DNA of 6,451 nucleotides from contig JANRME010000235.1 of assembly GCA_033761835.1 (NCBI GenBank), positions 1 through 6,451 on the forward strand, written 5' to 3'. How positions within the stretch are numbered: position 1 is the first letter of the stretch; every line of letters begins with the position of its first letter. The position numbers and the translations under genes are program-made. Source of the stretch: JADJNW01 sp033761835 (GTDB lineage Bacteria > Bacteroidota > Bacteroidia > Chitinophagales > Saprospiraceae). This document shows positions 1-4,684 of the stretch, in pieces. The notes beneath the pieces are model-generated. The model was given only the letters and a program-made list of their open reading frames with translations, did no database searches and was not told the origin of the DNA.

Positions 1-50
1 GCATATAATCGTATAGCCTCCAAGCGGGTTTGCTGAGTATGCGCTTTCAT
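1..50 (-). CDS. Possible 5' end of an unidentified minus-strand gene (partial)
   Basis: An ATG at 50-48 on the minus strand opens a frame that runs off the left edge (16 codons, reading MKAHTQQTRLEAIRLY). An in-frame TGA lies ten codons before it, so this ATG would be the true start if the gene is real. The stretch is too short to assign a family. The basic, helical character (RLEAIRLY) would suit a DNA-binding protein but proves nothing. The alternative on the plus strand is the last 11 codons of a gene ending in TGA at 34-36, which cannot be excluded. If the minus reading is right, this gene is divergent from the NlpC/P60-like gene and shares its upstream region. Confidence 0.35.
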   Translation of the reverse strand, partial: MKAHTQQTRLEAIRLY

Positions 51-120
51 TGGTAGGAATTTGTTTTGTTTAATATGTCAATGAACTCTTTTAACGTATC
101 TTTCTTTCGCTTCGTTTGCT

Positions 121-148
121 TAAACTTTAATACGCACGACAAAGTTTA
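121..148. repeat. 8-bp perfect inverted repeat, 12-nt loop
   Basis: TAAACTTT at 121-128 is mirrored by AAAGTTTA at 141-148. The stem is AT-rich and has no T-run on either side, so it does not look like an intrinsic terminator. It lies upstream of both flanking genes if the left partial gene is real, so it could be an operator or simply chance in AT-rich DNA. Confidence 0.4.
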
Positions 149-220
149 TAAGGTTTAGCAAGTTGAGCCTGTTTTAATTACAAATAAAATAGTGAATTCA
201 AGCTTCTCAACTTACTGCTT

Positions 221-236
221 TATTTTGTACAAAATA
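221..236. promoter_or_regulatory. 16-bp perfect palindrome (operator candidate)
   Basis: TATTTTGTACAAAATA is a perfect palindrome with no spacer, about 75 bp upstream of the NlpC/P60-like start codon. Each arm carries TATTTTG, close to the Bacteroidota -7 promoter word (TAnnTTTG) but one base short. A dimeric regulator site is the natural reading, but no regulator gene is visible nearby, so this is inference from symmetry alone. Confidence 0.45.
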
Positions 237-264
237 CAAACTCGAATTGTAATCGTTGCGAAGC

Positions 265-276
265 GTCCTATAGGAC
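265..276. promoter_or_regulatory. 12-bp perfect palindrome (operator candidate)
   Basis: GTCCTATAGGAC is a perfect palindrome centred about 40 bp before the start codon at 310. It lies 28 bp after the 16-bp palindrome and immediately before the 7-bp repeats. Its position would suit a repressor or activator site in the leader of the gene. Function is inferred only from symmetry and position. Confidence 0.35.
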
Positions 277-304
277 AAATCGTAAATCATAAATCGTCAA
301 TCGA
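277..304 (+). repeat. Four tandem 7-bp repeats, consensus AAATCGT
   Basis: Four adjacent heptamers (AAATCGT, AAATCAT, AAATCGT, then CAATCGA) fill 277-304, with the dinucleotide TC exactly every 7 bp (280, 287, 294, 301). The run ends 5 bp before the ATG at 310, so it would lie in the leader of the mRNA. Runs with the same 7-bp TC phase but other words occur at 1184-1228, 2718-2745 and 3760-3801. Confidence 0.7.
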
Positions 305-309
305 AATAA

Positions 310-1158
310 ATGTCCTACGGAATATGCCCTTTGAGCGTTGTCGCCATTCGATCTTCTTCCTCGGAAAGCAGTGAAATGGTCTCTCAATTATTATTCGGCG
401 AATTGCTGGAAATCCTTGAAACCAAAGGCAGGCAATGGATGAAAATTCGTTGCCAATGGGACAATCTCGTCGGTTGGGTGGCCGCCCATCAGATCAAAGC
501 TATTACGCCCAGTGAATTCGAAACCTATAACCAGCATTTTGCCTACAACCTAGAATTGATGCAAGCAGTGATGGCGAATGATTTTTTTATGCCGATCACG
601 CTTGGTGCACAATTGCCTAATTTTGACGGTATTCGCTTCGAATTAGAAAGTAATAGTTATACATTTAGTGGTCAAGCTATTTTCCCGAATGATATTACAC
701 CTACCAGCGATTTTATTTTAAAAATTGCACGCCGGTACTTACACGCGCCTTACCTCGCAGGTGGTCGCTCGCCTTTTGGCATTGATGATAGCGGCTTGAT
801 GCAAATGCTGTTCAAATTTATCGGTACACGATTGCCGCGTGAAGCAGCTCAACAGGTATATCTTGGTCAAACTATTGATTTTATTGAAGAAGCGCAGTCC
901 GCCGACCTGGCGTTTTTTGAAGATCGACAGGGCAAAATTGCGCACGTCGGCATTTTATTGCCTAATTTGCAAATTCTCCACGCTTATGGCAAGGTGCGTA
1001 TTGACACGATTGACCATTTTGGTATTTATAATCTTGAAGAAGCGCGTTATACACATAAACTTCGCGTGGTGAAGCGCATTCTACCCAAGTCAAAATCCAC
1101 GCCAAACCAAGCCGATCAACCATCGGAATTAGTGAAAAATCAAATAGAACTTTTTTAA
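310..1158 (+). CDS. SH3 / NlpC-P60 (C40) family protein, probably catalytically inactive
   Basis: This 282-residue protein resembles the SH3-plus-NlpC/P60 peptidases of Bacteroidota. In active members these cut the gamma-D-glutamyl-diamino acid bond of cell-wall peptides, as in peptide recycling. Residues about 1-63 form a bacterial SH3 domain (GELLEIL, WMKIR, LVGWV). A second SH3-like segment follows at about 75-125, and the NlpC/P60 domain spans about 130-245. The usual motif, YLWGGxSPFGIDCSG, reads YLAGGRSPFGIDDSG here: the catalytic Cys is Asp160 and the Trp is Ala150. The two histidines remain (His212 in AHVGI, His224 in LHAYGK). The C-terminal 30 residues are polar and look disordered. 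No signal peptide is visible, as is common in this group, so it may be cytoplasmic. The start is fixed by an in-frame TAA directly before the ATG. The frame is intact, so this is a substitution and not a decayed gene. Binding of muropeptides without cleavage is inference. Confidence 0.88.
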   Translation: MSYGICPLSVVAIRSSSSESSEMVSQLLFGELLEILETKGRQWMKIRCQWDNLVGWVAAHQIKAITPSEFETYNQHFAYNLELMQAVMANDFFMPITLGAQLPNFDGIRFELESNSYTFSGQAIFPNDITPTSDFILKIARRYLHAPYLAGGRSPFGIDDSGLMQMLFKFIGTRLPREAAQQVYLGQTIDFIEEAQSADLAFFEDRQGKIAHVGILLPNLQILHAYGKVRIDTIDHFGIYNLEEARYTHKLRVVKRILPKSKSTPNQADQPSELVKNQIELF

Positions 1159-1186
1159 GCACGAGGTTGGATATACTATCGTGCTT
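1157..1186. terminator. Stem-loop between convergent genes (possible terminator)
   Basis: AAGCACGA at 1157-1164 pairs perfectly with TCGTGCTT at 1179-1186 (8-bp stem, 14-nt loop), starting within the stop codon of the NlpC/P60-like gene. It lies between two convergent genes, where a terminator is expected. The T-run (1151-1156) sits before the stem on the plus strand, not after it, so this is not a textbook intrinsic terminator for either gene. It may instead be a 3'-end stabilising hairpin. Confidence 0.4.
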
Positions 1187-1228
1187 CCAAGTTCGTACCT
1201 CGTACTTCTTCTAACTTCGTACTTAATA
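1184..1228 (+). repeat. Degenerate 7-bp tandem repeats, consensus CTTCGTA
   Basis: Six heptamers related to CTTCGTA (for example GTTCGTA at 1191, CCTCGTA at 1198, CTTCGTA at 1215) fill the rest of the spacer up to the stop codon of the convergent gene. There is one 3-bp slip at 1212-1214. TC recurs at 1186, 1193, 1200 and 1207 and, after the slip, at 1217. It overlaps the end of the stem-loop at 1157-1186. Confidence 0.6.
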
Positions 1229-2587
1229 TTACATCGCTTGAATAATGTCATATTGCGTCAAAATATGATATGAACCTGCCGTGTCCTGCACAATCACCGC
1301 AGGAATTTTGCGACCGATATATTTGCTCAATTGGCTGGAAGGCATATCCACATTCACTACAGGGAAAGGCTCGCCCATAATGGTTTCGACTTGTTTCTCC
1401 GTATTATTAAGTGGATTTTCTAACAAATAACCCAATACCGCGCTTTCAGTGATAGAACCAACGATATTGCCATTATCCATTACAGGAAGTTGGGATATAT
1501 CATTTTCTTTCATCAAGTGAAAAACATTGCGCACGGTTTCTGTTTTTTGCACAGAAATAAAGCCCTTCTCGCGTTTTTGTGCCAGAATATCTTTTACTTT
1601 TAATTCCGTTTCCAGGAAACCGCGCTCGCGCATCCAATCGTCATTATAAATCTTGCCCACATAGCGGCTGCCATGATCGTGAATCACGACGACCACAATA
1701 TCATCTTTTGTCAATTGATTTTTTAGTTGCAAAAGCCCCGCCACTGCTGAGCCTGCCGAGTATCCGAGCAGCATGCCTTCTTCACGCGCCAAGCGACGCG
1801 CCATCAATGCGCCGTCTTTATCTGTCACTTTTTCAAATAAATCAATAATGTCGAAGTCAACGTTCTTGGGCAGAATATCTTCGCCGATGCCTTCAGTGAT
1901 ATAAGGATAAATTTCTTTGGGGTCGAAAATGCCGGTTTCTTTATATTTTTTAAAAACAGAACCATAAGTATCTATTCCCCAGCACTTTATACTTGGGTTT
2001 TGTTCTTTTAGATAGCGACCTGTGCCTGAAATGGTACCGCCTGTGCCAACGCCAACGACTAAATGTGTAATTTTTCCATCGGTTTGCCGCCAAATCTCGG
2101 GACCTGTACTCTCGTAGTGCGCCTGCCGATTGGAGAGGTTATCATATTGATTGCACCAATAAGAATTAGGAATTTCTTTGCTTAGCCGCGCTGCTACCGA
2201 GTAGTAGGAGCGCGGGTCTTCCGGCTCTACATTTGTAGGACAAACAATTACCTCTGCACCAACGGCTTTCAGAATATCCACTTTTTCCTTGGATTGCTTG
2301 TCGGTCGTTGTAAAAATGCAACGATAACCCTTCACACAAGCCGCCAAAGCCAAGCCCATACCCGTATTCCCGGAAGTGCATTCGATAATCGTGCCGCCAG
2401 GCTTAATGTCTCCACGTCTCTCGGCATCTTCGAGCATTTTGACCGCCATACGATCCTTGATAGAATGACCAGGATTAAAGGTTTCAAATTTGATAAAAAC
2501 CTGCGCTGGAATATCTGCAGTGATGCGATTCAATTTGATGAGTGGCGTATTGCCAATAGTTTCGAGAATATTATTTTTATAATCCAT
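1229..2587 (-). CDS. Cystathionine beta-synthase-type PLP enzyme with C-terminal CBS domain pair
   Basis: This fold-type II pyridoxal-phosphate enzyme has 452 residues. It is expected to make cystathionine from serine (or O-acetylserine) and homocysteine in the transsulfuration route. The catalytic domain (about 1-325) shows the PLP lysine Lys44 in NPGHSIKDR, the substrate loop TSGNTG at 71-76, and the phosphate-binding loop GVGTGGTISGTG at 179-190. Ser277 in YSAGS should contact the PLP ring nitrogen. EGIGEDILP at 232-240 is closer to cystathionine beta-synthases than to plain cysteine synthases. Two CBS domains follow (about 329-386 and 394-452), a likely nucleotide-responsive regulatory module. 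The N-terminal haem domain of the mammalian enzyme is absent. The ATG at 2587 gives the standard N terminus (ILETIGNTPLIKLN). It converges with the NlpC/P60-like gene. The upstream LysM gene on the same strand is 160 bp away, so co-transcription is uncertain. An O-acetylserine sulfhydrylase activity cannot be excluded from sequence. Confidence 0.93.
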   Translation of the reverse strand: MDYKNNILETIGNTPLIKLNRITADIPAQVFIKFETFNPGHSIKDRMAVKMLEDAERRGDIKPGGTIIECTSGNTGMGLALAACVKGYRCIFTTTDKQSKEKVDILKAVGAEVIVCPTNVEPEDPRSYYSVAARLSKEIPNSYWCNQYDNLSNRQAHYESTGPEIWRQTDGKITHLVVGVGTGGTISGTGRYLKEQNPSIKCWGIDTYGSVFKKYKETGIFDPKEIYPYITEGIGEDILPKNVDFDIIDLFEKVTDKDGALMARRLAREEGMLLGYSAGSAVAGLLQLKNQLTKDDIVVVVIHDHGSRYVGKIYNDDWMRERGFLETELKVKDILAQKREKGFISVQKTETVRNVFHLMKENDISQLPVMDNGNIVGSITESAVLGYLLENPLNNTEKQVETIMGEPFPVVNVDMPSSQLSKYIGRKIPAVIVQDTAGSYHILTQYDIIQAM

Positions 2588-2604
2588 TATTTTTGAAGAC
2601 GTTA

Positions 2605-2626
2605 TTCCGAAGAAATCCCTTCGGGA
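2605..2626 (-). other. Stem-loop in the leader of the cystathionine beta-synthase gene
   Basis: On the minus strand an 8-bp stem (one G-T wobble; core CCGAAG/CTTCGG) closes a 6-nt loop. It lies 17 bp before the ATG at 2587. No U-tract follows, so it is not an obvious attenuator, but a GC-rich hairpin this near the start of an otherwise AT-rich leader could affect translation or mRNA stability. No riboswitch fold was recognised around it. Confidence 0.4.
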
Positions 2627-2629
2627 GGT

Positions 2630-2732
2630 TTTAGAAGATAGACATTAGGCGCCATTTTTCAGAAATACACTCTAAAATTTCCCGCAAATCTCGCTGATTA
2701 AATACAGAAAAAGAAGAAATCTATCGTCTAAA
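2630..2732. repeat. Inverted 13-bp repeats flanking 77 bp
   Basis: TTTAGAAGATAGA at 2630-2642 is the inverse of TCTATCGTCTAAA at 2720-2732 with one mismatch (12 of 13). Between them is 77 bp without a coding frame of note. Both arms carry the 7-bp TC phasing, so the arrangement may be an inverted pair of heptamer runs instead of a transposon remnant. No flanking target duplication was seen. Confidence 0.5.
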
Positions 2733-2745
2733 GTCTAATGTATGA
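2718..2745 (+). repeat. Four degenerate 7-bp repeats, consensus nGTCTAA
   Basis: AATCTAT, CGTCTAA, AGTCTAA and TGTATGA follow one another without gaps, with TC at 2720, 2727 and 2734 (lost in the fourth copy). The run stops 2 bp from the stop codon of the minus-strand LysM gene, so it would be in the 3' untranslated part of that mRNA. Confidence 0.5.
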
Positions 2746-2747
2746 TT

Positions 2748-3599
2748 TTAATAATATTTCACTTTTACAAAAAAACGAGGATCGCGCGCGCCCAGTGTTT
2801 TTGCGGCTAAAGGCGATAGCACAACCGCTACATTATTATCATAAGCGGTGTCTGGTATTCTGCCGATTACTTTCACATAAACGGTTACTTTGCTCATCGG
2901 ATTATTTACTTCGATCACCGAATTGATGGCCGCGTGGCGATGCAAAGCATAAAAATCAGAATCTTCCTTGCTTTGTTTTTGCCAAAAGGCGACGCCCTGA
3001 TGCTCTTTTTCTTTGGCTTTGCCCTGTTCACGGAAATAAATCTTGCGCATAGCATTATTTCGCCGCGCCGAAGGTGAAATCCCTGTGTCGTGATAATCTT
3101 CTGGGACGCCTTCTAGGTTCATCCAACCCATCAATAATTGCTGACCAATGCTCAGGGTTTCTGATTTTAAAGCATTTCGCTGCATGACATCTGCGATGTC
3201 CATTCGAAAAAAACGTTTGGCTACACCGAACATCGTATCGCCTTTTTTTACAATATAAATGACCGGAATATGATTTTTTTCATCGAATCCTTTTTGTTTA
3301 TACCGAATGATGGCCCGATTGGGAATAGGTACTTTGATCGCTTGCCCTATCGAAATGACATTTTCTTTCAAACCAGGGTTGTAGTAATACAATTCCTCCA
3401 CCGAAAGCCCATAAAACTTACCCAGAGAGAACAGCGTTTGCTTGCGCTCGATATGATGTTCAAATATCTTTTCCCCGAATTCGTCCACACTCAAAAAAAT
3501 TGTATCTTTCGGGGTAAGGTAGCGTAGGCTGTCTCCAGTGGCCTTAATTTTGTTGGGAAGCAACAGAATAAGTAGCCAGAAGAAGGTCGTTTTCCACAT
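2748..3599 (-). CDS. Secreted LysM-repeat protein with RlpA-like C-terminal domain
   Basis: This 283-residue envelope protein probably binds peptidoglycan. Residues 1-20 (MWKTTFFWLLILLLPNKIKA) form a signal peptide: Lys3, a hydrophobic core, then a plausible cleavage site after KIKA. It has no lipobox cysteine. Two LysM domains follow: about 47-92 (TLFSLGKFYGLSVEELYYYNP...GQAIKVP) and about 115-159 (YIVKKGDTMFGVAKRF...IGQQLLM). Residues about 216-283 resemble the second half of an RlpA-type double-psi beta-barrel (VIEVNNPMSKVTVYVKVIGRIPD...LSPLAAKTLGARDPRFFVKVKYY). The aspartate in the VxDRGP motif of lytic RlpA proteins is replaced (VIGRIPD), so lytic activity is unlikely. The frame stays open upstream to an ATG at 3683, but that start would put 28 polar residues before the signal peptide and would lie inside the predicted promoter, so 3599 is chosen. 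It is divergent from kdsB. Confidence 0.85.
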   Translation of the reverse strand: MWKTTFFWLLILLLPNKIKATGDSLRYLTPKDTIFLSVDEFGEKIFEHHIERKQTLFSLGKFYGLSVEELYYYNPGLKENVISIGQAIKVPIPNRAIIRYKQKGFDEKNHIPVIYIVKKGDTMFGVAKRFFRMDIADVMQRNALKSETLSIGQQLLMGWMNLEGVPEDYHDTGISPSARRNNAMRKIYFREQGKAKEKEHQGVAFWQKQSKEDSDFYALHRHAAINSVIEVNNPMSKVTVYVKVIGRIPDTAYDNNVAVVLSPLAAKTLGARDPRFFVKVKYY

Positions 3600-3680
3600 A
3601 GTATAGTATTTGGGTTTAGATTTATGTATATTTGATGTTATATATTGGTTTTTTGTTATTTGTAACCCAAGTTTATTTTG

Positions 3681-3716
3681 CAAAAATATAAAACAAATTT
3701 TGTAAATTGAAACAAA
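3681..3716 (-). promoter_or_regulatory. Putative Bacteroidota-type promoter for the LysM gene
   Basis: On the minus strand TATTTTTG (3688-3681) fits the -7 consensus TAnnTTTG. TTTG (3716-3713) may serve as the -33 element, although the 24-bp gap is longer than the usual 19-21 bp. Transcription would begin near 3675, about 75 nt before the ATG at 3599 and downstream of the alternative ATG at 3683, which supports the shorter start. Confidence 0.5.
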
Positions 3717-3727
3717 CAGTCTGTTTG
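3713..3727. promoter_or_regulatory. 15-bp dyad CAAACAG-T-CTGTTTG (operator candidate)
   Basis: Two perfect 7-bp arms flank a single central T. Each arm supplies a TTTG word on its strand. The minus-strand one could be the -33 box of the LysM promoter; the plus-strand one (3724-3727) lies 23-24 bp before TAGTTTG at 3751-3757, an imperfect -7 word facing kdsB. The site is therefore placed to affect both directions. Function is inferred. Confidence 0.4.
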
Positions 3728-3759
3728 ATTTTACAACAAAACCATTTAAGTAGTTTGAC

Positions 3760-3801
3760 AGTCAATATTCAATAGTCAATGGTCAATAGTCGAAAGTCAG
3801 C
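3760..3801 (+). repeat. Six tandem 7-bp repeats, consensus AGTCAAT
   Basis: Six gap-free heptamers (AGTCAAT, ATTCAAT, AGTCAAT, GGTCAAT, AGTCGAA, AGTCAGC) keep TC at exact 7-bp steps from 3762 to 3797. This is the clearest of the four heptamer runs in the window. It is between the divergent LysM gene and kdsB and about 155 bp before the kdsB start. Confidence 0.8.
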
Positions 3802-3956
3802 AAAGTTGACAATCAGGATTTTAGGTCATAACATCAGAATGTGATAAAAATTATTATATAAATTTAATATGTTCGTTTAGTTATTTACAATTTATAATAA
3901 TAAGTTCTAAAACACGATTGCACCAAAATACCATAACATTAAAACACCATTCCAGC

Positions 3957-4682
3957 ATGAAAACCTTAGCCATAATCCCCGCAAGATATGCTTCCACGCG
4001 TTTTCCGGGCAAGCCCTTAACCAGAATCGGGGACAAAACGATGATCCAACGCGTGTACGAACAGACGGGTAAGTCGAGCCTTGTTGACGCAGTAATCGTG
4101 GCCACCGACGATGATCGCATTTTTTCGAACGTGGTCAATTTCAAAGGAAACGTGATCATGACCGATGCCAAGCATCCCAGTGGCACGGATCGCTGTGCGG
4201 AAGTGGCAAGGCAAGTGACTGACTATGAATTGATTATAAATATACAGGGCGATGAACCTTTCATTGATCCGACACAAATTGATATTGTGATTGAATTATT
4301 GAAAAAAGGCGCTTCTATTGCTACTTTGGCAAAAAAAATTGAGAAGCAGGAGGCGCTTTTTAGCGTAAACGTGGTGAAAGTTGAATTTAATGAACAACAA
4401 AATGCTTTGAATTTTAGTCGCAAACCAATTCCAGAAGTGAAAGACCAGCCTCAAAGTCAATGGTTAAAGCATGGTGATTTTTTTAAACATATTGGATTGT
4501 ATGGATTTCAACGAGAAACACTTTTGAACATAACCGCCCTTGCGCCAAGCGCACGCGAAAAAGCAGAGTCGCTGGAACAACTCCGTTGGCTAGAAAATAA
4601 CTATGCCATCGCCGTTGGCTTGACCGACAAAGAGACCATCAGTATTGATTCTCCGGAAGATTTATTAAAAGTAAAACTTTAA
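3957..4682 (+). CDS. kdsB: 3-deoxy-manno-octulosonate cytidylyltransferase (CMP-Kdo synthetase)
   Basis: This 241-residue cytosolic enzyme activates Kdo with CTP to give CMP-Kdo, the donor for the inner core of lipopolysaccharide. The length is close to the 248 residues of the E. coli protein. Family motifs appear in order: the CTP-binding N terminus IIPARYASTRFPGKPL (6-21), ATDDDRI (49-55), HPSGTDRCAE (73-82), INIQGDEPFI (94-103) with the metal-binding Asp99, KHIGLYGF, ESLEQLRWLE, and DSPEDL near the end with the second metal ligand Asp231. All expected key residues are present. The ATG at 3957 gives the normal MKTLAIIPAR start; the frame is open up to a TTG at 3918, but the extra 13 residues do not resemble the family. 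No other Kdo gene is adjacent. Its stop is 2 bp from the stop of the convergent ATPase gene, so the two transcripts must overlap or end inside coding sequence. Confidence 0.96.
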   Translation: MKTLAIIPARYASTRFPGKPLTRIGDKTMIQRVYEQTGKSSLVDAVIVATDDDRIFSNVVNFKGNVIMTDAKHPSGTDRCAEVARQVTDYELIINIQGDEPFIDPTQIDIVIELLKKGASIATLAKKIEKQEALFSVNVVKVEFNEQQNALNFSRKPIPEVKDQPQSQWLKHGDFFKHIGLYGFQRETLLNITALAPSAREKAESLEQLRWLENNYAIAVGLTDKETISIDSPEDLLKVKL

Positions 4683-4684
4683 AA

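Larger units (their letters stand above)
3600..3956. other. Divergent intergenic region between the LysM gene and kdsB
   Basis: This 357-bp AT-rich spacer contains no supportable gene. It holds a putative minus-strand promoter (3681-3716), a 15-bp dyad (3713-3727), a run of 7-bp repeats (3760-3801) and a very AT-rich stretch (about 3838-3904). No Shine-Dalgarno sequence precedes the kdsB ATG at 3957, which is usual in Bacteroidota. No perfect TAnnTTTG was found close to kdsB; TATGTTCG at 3868-3875 is a one-mismatch candidate about 80 bp upstream. Confidence 0.6.

Noticed and set aside
1..309. tRNA or other structured RNA gene at the left edge
   Set aside because: No cloverleaf, T-loop consensus or long GC-rich pairing was found; the only pairings are short and AT-rich.
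192..374. 60-codon plus-strand open frame upstream of and overlapping the NlpC/P60-like gene
   Set aside because: It overlaps the palindromes, the heptamer repeats and the start of a well-supported gene in another frame, and its translation resembles no protein family.
2630..2732. Miniature inverted-repeat transposable element
   Set aside because: Only 13-bp arms with one mismatch, no target-site duplication, and the arms are explained at least as well by the heptamer runs.
3600..3683. Start of the LysM protein at the ATG at 3683
   Set aside because: It would add 28 polar residues before a clear signal peptide and lies within the predicted -7 promoter element, upstream of the expected transcript start.
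3760..3801. CRISPR-like array
   Set aside because: The repeats are 7 bp with no spacers between units, and no cas gene is present.
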